NCBI GenBank assembly: GCA_958296225.1
Contig: OY282456.1
Coordinates: 2,294,001-2,358,000, forward strand
Direction of reading: 5' to 3'
Length of the DNA stretch: 64,000 bases
Origin: an uncultured Dehalococcoidia bacterium
Lineage (GTDB): Bacteria; Chloroflexota; Dehalococcoidia; Lucifugimonadales; UBA3495
In this document: one piece after another, positions 43,872-52,577 of the stretch
Position numbering within the stretch: the first letter of the stretch is position 1
Layout: each line of letters begins with the position of its first letter
Made by a program: the position numbers and the translations under genes
The notes under the pieces: generated by a model
Database searches by the model: none
What the model saw: the letters and a program-made list of their open reading frames with translations, nothing else
Told to the model about the DNA's origin: nothing

Positions 43872-44696
43872 ATGGCTGTTGCGAAAGTGAACGGCGCCGA
43901 GATTTATTATGAGGAATCCGGGAGCGGCCCGCCCGTCATCCTTTCCCCGGGCGGCCTCCAGGGTGTCGCCAGCAGTTACCGGCCGGTGATTGAGGCCCTG
44001 TCCCGGGAGCATCGGGTGGTGGTGTACGACCGCCGCTTTGGCGGCCAGTCCCGCAGCCCGCTGGTAGTGCAGACCTGGGACCTGGTTTGCGACGACGTGT
44101 TCGGCCTGATGGATGCGCTGGACATTGACCAGGCGTATCTTGGCGGTGGCTCCTTTGGGGCCGCCATTTCCCTGGGCTGCGCCGCGCGCCGTCCCCAGCG
44201 GGTGCGCGCCATCTTCCCCTCCAACATTGCCGGCGGGGTCATTTGCGATGGCTACCTTACCGGCAAGTTGTTCAAAAGCATGGATCTGGCGGAAAACGAC
44301 AGCATATCCTCCGTAGTGGCTGCTTTCGACCCCGACGACCGCTTTTCCCCCTTCAGCCCGGAACTAGCCCAGACCGATTCTCAATACCGCAAGACTCTGG
44401 AGGCCATGAGTACGGACGATTTCGTGCAGGTTATGCGCGACACCATCTATGCCCTGTTCCACGGCCCCTACCCGACGCTGGGAATGACCGAGCCGGCGCT
44501 AAAGAGCATCCAAGTTCCGGCGATGGTCATGCCGGGCGGCAACGACGTTCACCCCCGGGCGGTGGCCGAGCTGGTCCACCGTCTGGTGCCTAACTGCCGG
44601 TGGGCCGAGGTGCGGCCTCACAGCGAGGAGCCGGCCAAATACACGGAACGAGTGCTCGGGTTCCTGGCCGCAGTGGAAGCCGACGGCGGCCGGTAG
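43872..44696 (+). CDS. Alpha/beta hydrolase
   Basis: This is a 274-residue alpha/beta-hydrolase fold protein. The oxyanion region is GSGPPVILSPGGLQGVASSY, and the nucleophile elbow G-G-S-F-G is in YLGGGSFGAAISLGCAARRP. A likely acid Asp is in MPGGNDVHPRAVAE and the catalytic His in EVRPHSEEPAKY. Esterase, lactonase or C-C hydrolase activity cannot be told apart. It ends one base from the convergent HyuA gene. No GGAGG site is clear, though GGGAGG lies at 43859. Confidence 0.88.
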   Translation: MAVAKVNGAEIYYEESGSGPPVILSPGGLQGVASSYRPVIEALSREHRVVVYDRRFGGQSRSPLVVQTWDLVCDDVFGLMDALDIDQAYLGGGSFGAAISLGCAARRPQRVRAIFPSNIAGGVICDGYLTGKLFKSMDLAENDSISSVVAAFDPDDRFSPFSPELAQTDSQYRKTLEAMSTDDFVQVMRDTIYALFHGPYPTLGMTEPALKSIQVPAMVMPGGNDVHPRAVAELVHRLVPNCRWAEVRPHSEEPAKYTERVLGFLAAVEADGGR

Positions 44697-44697
44697 A

Positions 44698-46251
44698 TTA
44701 GCCTCTTCGGCCAACCAGGCCCGCCAGATTGCCCACGGCCTTTACGCGAACCCGGGTCGCGTTGCTGGGCACGTAGGCCAGCGGCGCCTCATCAATCTCA
44801 ACTACCTCAATTGACGACGGCTCCGCGCCGGCCGCCGCCGCCCTGCTGATGGCCGCGGCGGAGCAGTCGGCGATGGCCTGCTCCCGGCTTATGCTTTCCA
44901 GAGCATAAACCCGCTCCACCTGGCCGCCCACCTGCGCGATGGCGGCGCCGATGGCGTTGGCGGCGTCGCCGTGTTCGGGCCGCAACACCCGTGAGGCCCC
45001 GCTCAGCGAGTCCCCCAGCAGGATGCTGCCCCCGCCCACCAGCACCACCGGCGCATCCTCGTAGCTGAGTTTCACCCGGTCAATGGCGGTTTCCACCCGC
45101 CCCTGTATCTCCGCCATCGCCGCTGCCACCAGCGCCGGTTCCAGCCCTTCCGTCAATCGTGAGTCGCCCACCCTGGCCCGACCGTCGGCCACGGCCAGGT
45201 CGGTGGCGGTGAGAACCTTGCCGCCAAAGACCAGCGCTTGCTCCGCCAGCCGGTAGCCGACGCTTTCCGGCCCGATGCGCCGAGTCTCCGGCGCCACCAC
45301 GGTGCCGCCGCCCAGGGGTATGGACACCATGTCCGGCATACGAAAGTTGGTGCGGACGCCGGCCAGCCGTATCGCCACCGCCGCTTCCCGGGGAAAACCG
45401 TTGACCAGCGCGCCCACGTCCGTAGAGGTGCCGCCCACGTCCACCACGATGCCGTCTCGCACGCCCGACAGGTAGGCCGCGCCCCGCATACTGTTGGCCG
45501 GGCCCGAGGAAATGGTGAGCGCCGGGAAACGGACGGCGAAATCAGCGTCCATCAGCGTCCCGTCGTTCTGGGTCATAAAGAGGGGCGCGTCAATGCCCAG
45601 CGCCGCCAGAGCCTGCCTGATGCCCAAAATGGTTTGGGCGGCCAGGTCGCCCAGTCCGGCGTTCAGCGCCGCCGCATTTTCCCGTTCCAGCAGCCCCATG
45701 CGTCCGTTTTCGTGGGAAAGGCATATGCGAATCTGCGGCGCTTCCTCCCGGATTATCGCTGCGGCTTCGGTTTCATGGGCGGCGTTAACCGGGGAGAATA
45801 CCCCGCAGACCGCCACGGCCCGCACTCCCCGCCGTCGCATATCCTGGACTGCTTTCCTGATTCCATCCCGGTCCAGAGGCGCAATCTCCCGCCCGTCAAA
45901 CTCGTGGCCGCCGCCGGCCATGTAGGTGAAACCCCCGATGGCTTCATGCAGCGGCGCGGGCCAATCCACCAGCGGCGGCAGCAGTTGGGTGGCCGGCAGC
46001 GCCAGCCGGATGACCGCCGTGGGCGACAGACTGCGCCGCTCCAGCAGGGCGTTGGTGAAGTGGGTGGTTCCCACCATCACGGCGTCCACTCGCGCGCTCC
46101 GGGGGAGCCGGGCGAACAGCCCGCTTACGGCGTCAATGATGCCGGAGGTTACGTCGCCGCTGGTCGGCGCTTTGACGGCGTCCACCAGGTTGCTGCCGTC
46201 CATCAGAACGGCGTCCGTATTGGTGCCCCCGACATCAACGCCTACGAACAT
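44698..46251 (-). CDS. Hydantoinase/oxoprolinase family protein (HyuA-like)
   Basis: This is a 517-residue ATP-dependent hydrolase of the HyuA/OplA N-terminal class, with an actin-like ATPase fold. It starts MFVGVDVGGTNTDAVLMDGS. Other blocks are LVDAVKAPTSGDVTSGIIDA, the central GGTSTDVGALVNGFP phosphate loop and VLVGGGSILLGDSLSG. A DUF917 protein is encoded upstream; the two are a common pair and may form one complex for imide or lactam cleavage. A small inverted-repeat element (46266-46377) separates them. The start at 46251 excludes an N-terminal extension made of that repeat. Confidence 0.9.
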   Translation of the reverse strand: MFVGVDVGGTNTDAVLMDGSNLVDAVKAPTSGDVTSGIIDAVSGLFARLPRSARVDAVMVGTTHFTNALLERRSLSPTAVIRLALPATQLLPPLVDWPAPLHEAIGGFTYMAGGGHEFDGREIAPLDRDGIRKAVQDMRRRGVRAVAVCGVFSPVNAAHETEAAAIIREEAPQIRICLSHENGRMGLLERENAAALNAGLGDLAAQTILGIRQALAALGIDAPLFMTQNDGTLMDADFAVRFPALTISSGPANSMRGAAYLSGVRDGIVVDVGGTSTDVGALVNGFPREAAVAIRLAGVRTNFRMPDMVSIPLGGGTVVAPETRRIGPESVGYRLAEQALVFGGKVLTATDLAVADGRARVGDSRLTEGLEPALVAAAMAEIQGRVETAIDRVKLSYEDAPVVLVGGGSILLGDSLSGASRVLRPEHGDAANAIGAAIAQVGGQVERVYALESISREQAIADCSAAAISRAAAAGAEPSSIEVVEIDEAPLAYVPSNATRVRVKAVGNLAGLVGRRG

Positions 46252-46265
46252 GGTATCCGTCCTTG

Positions 46266-46377
46266 GAGGGTGTCTAAAAAACTCCCTCTCCCCTGGTGGG
46301 AGAGGATTGGGGAGAGGGGGTTGTCTCCTCCCGCCGCATTCTTTGCTCCTGTTCACCAGCGCTTTTTAGACACCCTC
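46266..46377. mobile_element. 112-bp inverted-repeat element, second MITE family
   Basis: The 15-bp ends GAGGGTGTCTAAAAA (46266-46280) and TTTTTAGACACCCTC (46363-46377) are perfect inverted repeats. The right end abuts the DUF917 stop codon. The interior holds a CCCTCTCC/GGAGAGGGG hairpin like those at 31485 and 34132. Confidence 0.75.
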
Positions 46378-47448
46378 TTACACCATGAGGGGAACGTAAT
46401 CGGTGTCGTAGCCGAAAGCCCGTGGGCCGGCCACGGCCAGACCTTCGGGAGTGGCCCACAGCTCCGGCGCCGGAAACCCCAGGATGGTGACGCGCAGCCC
46501 GTAGCGCATCAGCTCGGTGGTAACGGGTTCGCCCCGGTCGGTGGTAACGGCGCAAATCAGGTCGGGAACGGTGCCCACGGTCTCGCCGTTCCGACGGGCG
46601 ATGAGATTTTCATTCTGAAACTCAATGACCATGCGCTCGCCGGCGCAGGCGTCCAACCCGTCGAGGGTCAAAGTCCCGCGGGCGAATCCCGCAGTGGTGC
46701 GCCGGTCCAGGTCAACGACCTTGCCGCTAAAAAGCGTCTTGCCGGGGCAGGTCTCCAGGATAGCATACAGTGGGTCTTGCCCGCCGGCCCGCGCCCGCCG
46801 CACGGCGTCCCCCAGGTCGCGCGCCAGGGACAGGGTGAGAGGGACGGCGGTGCGCCGCACCTGCGCGGCGGTCATGGGGGCGACGGCATAACAGGCCACG
46901 CAGCCCATCTGGATGGTTATGGAACGGGCCAGCCGTTCCGCCCAGGCGGGATTGACGGTTTCCCGCACGATGACGGTATTGCCCTTTTCGTCGGCAATGG
47001 CCATGGGACAGCAGGGTACGCCATAGACGAAAAAAGTCTTCATCTGGAATTCGGGAAATGCCCGGCCCATGCCGTCGGCATCCACCACCGGCAGACCGGC
47101 CAGGGCGGCGGCAATCAGCGGTTCCACCGAGTTGCTCCCGCCGATTTCATTGGAGATGAGCGCGGTGGCCTTCTCGCCGGTGTAGTCTTCTATCGCGCGC
47201 AGGGCGTGGTAGGACTGGAGGTCGCGCACTTTTTCGATGCCCACGGTGGGCGCGCCAATCCCGCCGACGCAGACGACGCGCGCATCCTCCGCCAACTCAT
47301 CCGGCGACAGCACCGTAACCGGCCCCCATTGCCGCATAGCCTGCCGGGCCCGCAGTTGCCCGATATACGGATTGCCCCCGCCGCCGGTGCCCAGAATCCC
47401 GGCGCCGATGGCAATGGACTCCAGAACGTCTTCCGTCGCTTGCCACAA
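46378..47448 (-). CDS. DUF917 domain protein, partner of HyuA
   Basis: This is a 356-residue DUF917 protein. It opens with the glycine-rich AIGAGILGTGGGGNPYIGQL and has VVCVGGIGAPTVGIEKV, DADGMGRAFPEFQMKTFFVY and ITTDRGEPVTTE-like blocks near the end. DUF917 proteins are nearly always encoded with hydantoinase/oxoprolinase subunits and are thought to be part of the same enzyme. The original hyu operon here (DUF917 then HyuA) was probably split by the 112-bp element. Confidence 0.88.
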   Translation of the reverse strand: MWQATEDVLESIAIGAGILGTGGGGNPYIGQLRARQAMRQWGPVTVLSPDELAEDARVVCVGGIGAPTVGIEKVRDLQSYHALRAIEDYTGEKATALISNEIGGSNSVEPLIAAALAGLPVVDADGMGRAFPEFQMKTFFVYGVPCCPMAIADEKGNTVIVRETVNPAWAERLARSITIQMGCVACYAVAPMTAAQVRRTAVPLTLSLARDLGDAVRRARAGGQDPLYAILETCPGKTLFSGKVVDLDRRTTAGFARGTLTLDGLDACAGERMVIEFQNENLIARRNGETVGTVPDLICAVTTDRGEPVTTELMRYGLRVTILGFPAPELWATPEGLAVAGPRAFGYDTDYVPLMV

Positions 47449-47713
47449 ATCGTATCGCTCCTGCTTTGGGGTGGATGGGATGAGCCGGCGAGCAGCGCAT
47501 TAATCGGCTCATAGCTGTCAGCTTACGACTGTAACACAGTATAGACGCTGTAAGGGGCGGCGAACACCGGGTTTTCCAATCCGGCCGGGCCTTTTAAGTC
47601 GCGGTTTTCTGCCTCCGGCTGCCACCGTTATTGCCGATTGCGCAGGAATCCGGTAAAGCGTAATTTGTGGCATAATGGGCCGACTCCATAAATCTCAACG
47701 GAGGTGCACCCCT
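47449..47713. other. Intergenic region between the DUF917 and thiolase genes
   Basis: This is a divergent promoter region with no gene. A segment around 47625-47670 (GATTGCGCAGGAATCCGG) resembles MITE-core debris at 42458-42480. Confidence 0.4.
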
Positions 47714-48895
47714 ATGGTTGACCTCAGGCGCGCCGCCGCCATCGTGGGCATCCACGAGCACGTTACCCGCTATGCTCCCGACAAGAGCGAGCTGCAGATT
47801 CAGGGCGAGAGCGTCATCAAGGCGCTGGCCGACGCCGGCCTCGGCAAGGACGACGTGGACGGCCTTTTTACCGCGTCCAGCAGCGCCCGCAACAGCGGCA
47901 TGAACCTGGCCGACTATCTCAATATGTACCCGCGCTATGTGGACAATACCACCGTCGGCGGCGGGTCTTTCGAGTTTCACCTGTCCCACGCCTTGACTGC
48001 CATCGCCGCCGGGCGCATCAACGTGGCCGTCATCACCTACAGCAGCCTGGCCCGTTCCGGCGGCGTTTCCGTGGGCACCGGCGGCGTGGGGCGCTTTGGC
48101 CACCCCATCCTGGAGCCGTCCCCGGACAGCTTCGAGGAACTCTACGGCCTGACCACCGTGGGCCTCTACGCCATGATTGCCCGCCGCCATATGCACCTGT
48201 ACGGCACCACTTCGGAACAGTTGGCCGAGGTTTCCGTGGCGATGCGGCACCATGCCGCAATGAACCCGGAGGCCCTGTTCCGCGACCCGGTTACCGTGGC
48301 GGACGTGGTTAATTCCCGCGTGATTTCCGACCCGCTGCACCTGATGGACTGCTGCGTCATCACCGACGGCGGCGGCGCGGTGGTGGTGGCATCGCCGGAA
48401 GTGGCCCGCAACTGCCGCCATACTCCAGTTTGGGCGCTGGGCGCCGGCGAGGCCATCGCCCACCAGGGCGCCGGCCGGCGCGACCTTATCTATATCGCCG
48501 CCCACCAGAGCGCGCCCCGCGCCTTTGAGATGGCCGGCGTTACTCACGACGACATTGATATGGCGATGGTGTACGATTCTTTCACCATCACGGTGGTCGA
48601 GACGCTGGAGGATTTGGGCTTTTGCAAGAAAGGCGAGGGCGGACAGTTCGTCAGCGACGGGCAGCTGAAAGTCGGCGGACACCTGCCCACCAACACCGAC
48701 GGCGGCGGCCTGTCGTCCAACCACCCCGGTATGCGCGGGTTGTTCCTGCTGCTGGAGGCCACCCGCCAGCTGCGCCACCAGTTCGCCGGCACCGGACGCC
48801 AGGTGCCCGACTGCAAAATCGCCTTGGCCCACGGCACCGGCGGCGCGCTGGGTTCCCGTCACAGCGGCGGCACCGTCATTCTTGCGAGGGATTAG
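47714..48895 (+). CDS. Thiolase-like acetyl-CoA acetyltransferase / lipid-transfer protein
   Basis: This 393-residue protein is of the thiolase superfamily group that pairs with DUF35 proteins (SCPx-thiolase type). Seen are AAIVGIHEHVTRY, TVGGGSFEFHLSHALTAIAA, CCVITDGGGAVVVASPEVAR, DIDMAMVYDSFTITVVETLE and the C-terminal LAHGTGGALGSRHSGGTVIL. The usual active Cys position (GGSFE here) is not a cysteine, as in lipid-transfer-type members. The start follows CGGAGG. It is immediately upstream of the DUF35 gene, so a joint acyl-CoA reaction is likely. Confidence 0.9.
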   Translation: MVDLRRAAAIVGIHEHVTRYAPDKSELQIQGESVIKALADAGLGKDDVDGLFTASSSARNSGMNLADYLNMYPRYVDNTTVGGGSFEFHLSHALTAIAAGRINVAVITYSSLARSGGVSVGTGGVGRFGHPILEPSPDSFEELYGLTTVGLYAMIARRHMHLYGTTSEQLAEVSVAMRHHAAMNPEALFRDPVTVADVVNSRVISDPLHLMDCCVITDGGGAVVVASPEVARNCRHTPVWALGAGEAIAHQGAGRRDLIYIAAHQSAPRAFEMAGVTHDDIDMAMVYDSFTITVVETLEDLGFCKKGEGGQFVSDGQLKVGGHLPTNTDGGGLSSNHPGMRGLFLLLEATRQLRHQFAGTGRQVPDCKIALAHGTGGALGSRHSGGTVILARD

Positions 48896-48897
48896 CC

Positions 48898-49311
48898 ATG
48901 ACTACTGCCTGGAACAAACCCCTGCCCTCCGTGGTCGGCGAAACCCGAGCTTTCTGGGATTCCTGCCGCCGGGGCCAACTGGTCATCCAGATTTGCGACG
49001 ACTGCAACGAATACCAGTGGTATCCGCGCGGCATCTGCGCCAACTGCTGGAGCGAGAACATCCGCTGGGTGCAGTCCAGCGGGCGCGGCACGGTGTGGAC
49101 GTACACCGTAACCTACCAGAACCGCACCACCGGCTTCGCCGAGATGGTGCCCTACGTGCTGGCGCTGGTGGAACTGGAGGAAGGCGTCCGAATGTTCACC
49201 AACATAGTGGACTGCAACCCGCGGGACGTGCATATTGGAATGGCGGTGGAAGTAACCTTTCAGACCGCCACCCCGCAAATCAGCATCCCCTACTTCAAGC
49301 CGGCGGGGTAG
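48898..49311 (+). CDS. DUF35 OB-fold/zinc-ribbon acyl-CoA-associated protein
   Basis: This is a 137-residue protein with an N-terminal rubredoxin-like zinc ribbon (CDDCNEYQWYPRGICANC, ~residues 33-50) and an OB-fold C-terminus (RGTVWTYTVTYQ then EEGVRMFTNIVDC). DUF35 proteins form complexes with thiolases, as in archaeal acetoacetyl-CoA synthesis. It begins two bases after the thiolase stop. The unit ends at the terminator at 49338. Confidence 0.9.
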   Translation: MTTAWNKPLPSVVGETRAFWDSCRRGQLVIQICDDCNEYQWYPRGICANCWSENIRWVQSSGRGTVWTYTVTYQNRTTGFAEMVPYVLALVELEEGVRMFTNIVDCNPRDVHIGMAVEVTFQTATPQISIPYFKPAG

Positions 49312-49337
49312 CGCAACGCTGGCACTAGGGGATGATA

Positions 49338-49374
49338 AGCCCCCCGCCGGTCAATGTTGCCGGCGGGGGCTTGC
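49338..49374 (+). terminator. Terminator of the thiolase-DUF35 operon
   Basis: A GC-rich 11-bp stem, with one bulged C (49339-49350 against 49360-49370), is followed by TTGCTTTCT. Confidence 0.7.
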
Positions 49375-49405
49375 TTTCTCAAGCCGACACGAGTTGCACG
49401 CTACA

Positions 49406-49567
49406 TCAGCTATATGGCAGGATAATTCTGTATTGGGCCGATTTCAGCAAGCGGATGCTGTTGTAATCCTGCGGGTCGTCAAATCCGAAGTGCCAGAGGC
49501 GATATTCGCTGCCGCCGATGCGCCGGAAAAAGAGTGCGGCGACGGGTTTTGCCGTGTAACAGCACAA
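49406..49567 (-). CDS. Possible small protein at the end of the R-M operon
   Basis: A 53-codon frame from TTG 49567 reads AALFFRRIGGSEYRLWHFGF and ends RIILPYS. The composition is protein-like and it follows the zinc-ribbon gene by 5 bases, but the start is weak and no family was recognised. It may be the tail of a decayed gene. Confidence 0.35.
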   Translation of the reverse strand: MCCYTAKPVAALFFRRIGGSEYRLWHFGFDDPQDYNSIRLLKSAQYRIILPYS

Positions 49568-49572
49568 AGCCG

Positions 49573-49797
49573 TTACTCGATAACTATCTCGCCAAGGTCG
49601 TAGATCTCTATCTTATGCTGGCAGTGGTTGCAGTGCAGTGACAGGATTGCGGGGTCTGTCCATTCTGAACGCAAATGGATGAGTTTGTCCCCCTCGGCAA
49701 GATAAACTTGGTACGTGTCGAAGTCTTCCCTAACTTCGGTGCTGCCGCAGTTGCCGCAGGCGAATTTGGGGCGCGCGTCGGTGTTTTTGGTGCTCAT
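49573..49797 (-). CDS. Small double-CxxC zinc-ribbon protein
   Basis: This is a 74-residue protein with CGNCGS at ~14 and CNHCQH near residue 57, spaced for a single zinc site. It has an acidic C-terminus (EIYDLGEIVIE). It lies 22 bases downstream of the HTH/nuclease-like gene in the R-M operon and may be a regulator or DNA-binding accessory. No known family was recognised. Confidence 0.65.
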   Translation of the reverse strand: MSTKNTDARPKFACGNCGSTEVREDFDTYQVYLAEGDKLIHLRSEWTDPAILSLHCNHCQHKIEIYDLGEIVIE

Positions 49798-49819
49798 TTC
49801 ACCATCTCCCTTAGATGCG

Positions 49820-50527
49820 CTATTTCTCTAGTTCTTCAAGTCGTATAAACTTTACTCGTCCGCGAATTTCGTGGAACGTATCCATTGCTACCCGGTCTTT
49901 GAAGTGGCTTTCACGTCGCGATGGAGCAACGATTTTGAGTTGCGTGTAGAAATCGCGCAGTTCGTTAAACTTGGTCAAGGAGTTCAGCATATCGGTGGAC
50001 AGTTCAATCTCGAACATCTCGGCCGGCATATCGCGCCTGTTGAACCAGATAACATCTACCGTCCTTGCCCTTCGTATGAAATGCTGGTAGCCGAAGCTGG
50101 GCAGTCTTGTTATATCGCAAACATCGCCGAGCTTTTGATTGCCGAAATCCCGGTTCCTGTCTTGCGCCGGCACATAGGTCTTGTAGTTGCGCTCGTTGCC
50201 GATTTCAACCAGCAAGCCCTGATAGTACCAGTGGTTGTGTTCCTCCACCCGGCGCGGAATATCCTCCCCTTCCGGCGGGAGGTTGTAATCCCGTTCAAAC
50301 CGCGCGGCCAGTTCCGTAAGGCAGTACAATCCCGGCTTCAGGACGTGGATGCGGGCCGGATTGGTTCGCACGATGCGGCGTATCGTCGCTTCCGGTGTGC
50401 GCGTGTTCCAGTCCAGCCCGGCTCCGCCCGGAGCAAGCAAGGCGCGGTTCAGTTGCGATAGCGTGGCAATGCCGCCCAGGTTTTCGAGCGCGGATAATAC
50501 CTGCATCCATTGTGTAATTTTCGCCAT
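49820..50527 (-). CDS. HTH plus nuclease-like protein associated with the R-M genes
   Basis: This is a 235-residue protein. The N-terminal ~80 residues (ALENLGGIATLSQLNRALL, then TPEATIRRIVRTNPARI) look like a winged-helix unit. Residues ~125-200 contain FGYQHFIRRARTVDVIWFNR and EMFEIELSTDMLNSLTKFNE. This resembles a PD-(D/E)XK core with ExE in place of ExK, so nuclease activity is uncertain. It begins 5 bases after the methyltransferase stop and is clearly in its operon. A target-binding or second endonuclease subunit is plausible. Confidence 0.6.
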   Translation of the reverse strand: MAKITQWMQVLSALENLGGIATLSQLNRALLAPGGAGLDWNTRTPEATIRRIVRTNPARIHVLKPGLYCLTELAARFERDYNLPPEGEDIPRRVEEHNHWYYQGLLVEIGNERNYKTYVPAQDRNRDFGNQKLGDVCDITRLPSFGYQHFIRRARTVDVIWFNRRDMPAEMFEIELSTDMLNSLTKFNELRDFYTQLKIVAPSRRESHFKDRVAMDTFHEIRGRVKFIRLEELEK

Positions 50528-50532
50528 ACTGT

Positions 50533-51423
50533 CTATGCGCCGGCCGCTTTGCCGTAACGTTCGCGCTGTTCCAGCATTTGCTGCTGGATTTCGGAGAGGT
50601 CGTCATAAGCATGATGACCACCGTTGTATTGCTTGAGCTGCGCCGGATGCCGGTAAGCCGGTTCAATCTCACCACCGTTTCGCAGCCGGCTTTCGATAAT
50701 CTCGCAATAGCTGGCCTGAACTTCGCAAGTCAAGTAGGTCAAGCCCAAATTCTGCGCCTGCACTACCTCTGAGCCGCTGCCGCCGAACAGGATGAACGCC
50801 GTATCGCCGGGGACGGTGCAGGATTTGATAAGCAGCTCCGACAGCCCTTCCGGGATTTGGCAGGGGTGGCTGGTTTTCTGGCGGGATACGTTCTTGACCA
50901 GGTTGAAGTTCAACCACGAGTAAGGCATCCGGCCTTTGTGTCCCTGCTTGATACGCTCTTTGATGCGGTGGTCGGTAGGGTTCTGGTAAGGCTGGGCCAC
51001 TTGTTCTTTGTAAAAGCGGTTGTGCTTGGACTTGGTGGCGTGCAGGATGGAGCGGTGCGCGGTGGTAAAACGTCGGCTGGTATGGCCGACGTTGGTGTTA
51101 TAGACCCAGACGTAGTCGTGCACGGAGTAGGCGTGTTCGTCCAAGTACTTGACGCGCAGGTAAGCGTTCTGCCGGGGGTAGTTGATGAAAAAGAGGTTGC
51201 CGTCGGTACGCAGCACCCGCAGGCACTCCGCCGCCAGCGCAATGTACCAGTCAACATAATCGTCCCACGGCAATGAAAACGCCCGGCCATCGTACACGAT
51301 GCCGGCATTGTAGTCGGGGTCGCCGTAAATCAAATCAACGCACCCGTCGGGCAAATCCTGTAGGACGGCCATCACGTCGTCATTGACAACACGGTAGCGG
51401 TATTTTTCCGGTAGGGTGGTCAT
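50533..51423 (-). CDS. Site-specific DNA methyltransferase of the R-M operon
   Basis: This is a 296-residue beta-class amino-methyltransferase. Motif IV is present as GDPDYN (DPDY rather than the usual DPPY) near residue 34. A motif I-like SAM segment, AFILFGGSGSEVVQAQNLGL, comes near residues 214-233, so the order is IV then I. It protects host DNA against the endonuclease whose gene precedes it. The ATG overlaps the stop of that gene (ATGA). It is unrelated in detail to the methyltransferase-HNH fusions at 8-11 kb. Confidence 0.85.
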   Translation of the reverse strand: MTTLPEKYRYRVVNDDVMAVLQDLPDGCVDLIYGDPDYNAGIVYDGRAFSLPWDDYVDWYIALAAECLRVLRTDGNLFFINYPRQNAYLRVKYLDEHAYSVHDYVWVYNTNVGHTSRRFTTAHRSILHATKSKHNRFYKEQVAQPYQNPTDHRIKERIKQGHKGRMPYSWLNFNLVKNVSRQKTSHPCQIPEGLSELLIKSCTVPGDTAFILFGGSGSEVVQAQNLGLTYLTCEVQASYCEIIESRLRNGGEIEPAYRHPAQLKQYNGGHHAYDDLSEIQQQMLEQRERYGKAAGA

Positions 51424-52193
51424 CGTGGCACCAGTGTGTACTCGGCGTTGCGTTCCAGCCGGATTGAGCCGGGGTTTTGTGGGTCGGTGAACGAGTAAAG
51501 ATACAGCCGCAGGCGGTTGTCTTGCCGCAGCAGGTAGCAACAGTTGATAGCAGTTACGGGCAGGCTTTGCGTGACCCGGAGATAATAACGGTACGGGTTG
51601 AAAAGTTGGAAGACGTTAAAATCCGACGGTTCGCCATTCTTGGCCTCAAAGACGGTTATCACGCCAAGATGCTCCAACGTAAAATCGATTTCAACCTGTA
51701 CTCGACCGACGCTGATTGCAGCTGCACCAATACGATAATCCAAAGGAATCTGCGTGCGATTCGAGCCGTAAGCTTTGGGCGATGCTGCAATATCCTCGTA
51801 AAGGAAATCGTGAATGATGCGTTGATTATTGCCCACGGAAAGGATATTGCTCTCGCTGGTGTTGATATTGTTCAGGATGCTGCGCCGGTAGGGCCACTGG
51901 TAGCGTCGTTCTTCGGGAATCGGCTCGAATTGGTGATAGCCGTTCGCGATGCCATATACGAACTGGTGCTTGCCTTGCCCCAAATGCACCACGAAGGCAT
52001 CATCGGCAACCAGCGGGTTCGGCAATCCCGCCGAATTGTCAATTTTCGTGGCGTCAAAGTGATTCCTGAAATCTAGCGAAGCCGCTACTTCCCGCACTTC
52101 GTCGTTGGTGAAAACGAGGTTGCCGCGAGACTTGCAGATATCGTACAAACGGGCAATGACCGTCTGCTTTTTGCTCATGTCCTGCGAAGTCAT
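51420..52193 (-). CDS. Putative type II restriction endonuclease
   Basis: This is a 257-residue protein with a PD-(D/E)XK core near residues 165-200: VEIDFTLEHLGVITVFEAKN, where Asp and the ExK triad are visible, followed by NVFQLFNPYRYY. The N-terminal part contains an HTH-like segment (VIARLYDICKSRGNLVFTND). It is the first gene of the operon R, M, HTH/nuclease-like, zinc ribbon. The start is ambiguous between ATG 52193 and ATG 52178. The cleavage site cannot be predicted. Confidence 0.75.
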   Translation of the reverse strand: MTSQDMSKKQTVIARLYDICKSRGNLVFTNDEVREVAASLDFRNHFDATKIDNSAGLPNPLVADDAFVVHLGQGKHQFVYGIANGYHQFEPIPEERRYQWPYRRSILNNINTSESNILSVGNNQRIIHDFLYEDIAASPKAYGSNRTQIPLDYRIGAAAISVGRVQVEIDFTLEHLGVITVFEAKNGEPSDFNVFQLFNPYRYYLRVTQSLPVTAINCCYLLRQDNRLRLYLYSFTDPQNPGSIRLERNAEYTLVPR

Positions 52194-52307
52194 AATCAGA
52201 CTGCCCGCGCCCATTGCGAAGGCGGTGATGGGGTAGTGCCTACGGTAGCAATATCAGCAACGGGTGGTCAATGGGCAACTGTCAGCAGGATATTGGCACA
52301 CGCGAAG

Positions 52308-52577
52308 TCAGTCGAAAATATCGGCGTGCGTACCCGTCCGCATCAAGGTTACCGTAGTATCGTCTTCATCCCAAACCAGCAGCCAGTCAAATTCAATGCG
52401 GCATTCCCAAAGCGGAGCCATATTGCCCACCAATTGATGGGCTCTATGCCACGGGTCCAAGGGTTCGCCAGCGATGAGTTGGTCGGTGATTTCCTTGATT
52501 TTCGCACGGTCTTTCCCGCGCCTGGCGGCCCTGCGGAGTTCACGTCTATACCTGGTTGTGAGGATTAGCTCGCGCAT
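52308..52577 (-). CDS. YafQ-like toxin, module 1
   Basis: This is an 89-residue RelE-superfamily mRNA interferase of the YafQ type. The YafQ catalytic set is His50, His63, Asp67, His87 and Phe91. Here the His50 position (RAHQLVG), Asp67 (FDWLLVW) and His87/Phe91 (TGTHADIF) are present, but the His63 position is Arg (WECRIEFDW). Activity may be reduced. An ATG two codons upstream (52583) is possible. It overlaps its antitoxin gene by 32 bases. Confidence 0.85.
   Translation of the reverse strand: MRELILTTRYRRELRRAARRGKDRAKIKEITDQLIAGEPLDPWHRAHQLVGNMAPLWECRIEFDWLLVWDEDDTTVTLMRTGTHADIFD

Noticed and set aside
45238..47514. A 758-codon open frame on the plus strand
   Set aside because: It is antisense to the HyuA and DUF917 genes. 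Its composition (His/Gln/Arg/Gly rich, no domains) is that of a shadow frame.
49394..49603. A plus-strand 69-codon frame
   Set aside because: It has no ribosome site. The opposite strand gives a more protein-like short frame (49406-49567), which is reported with low confidence.
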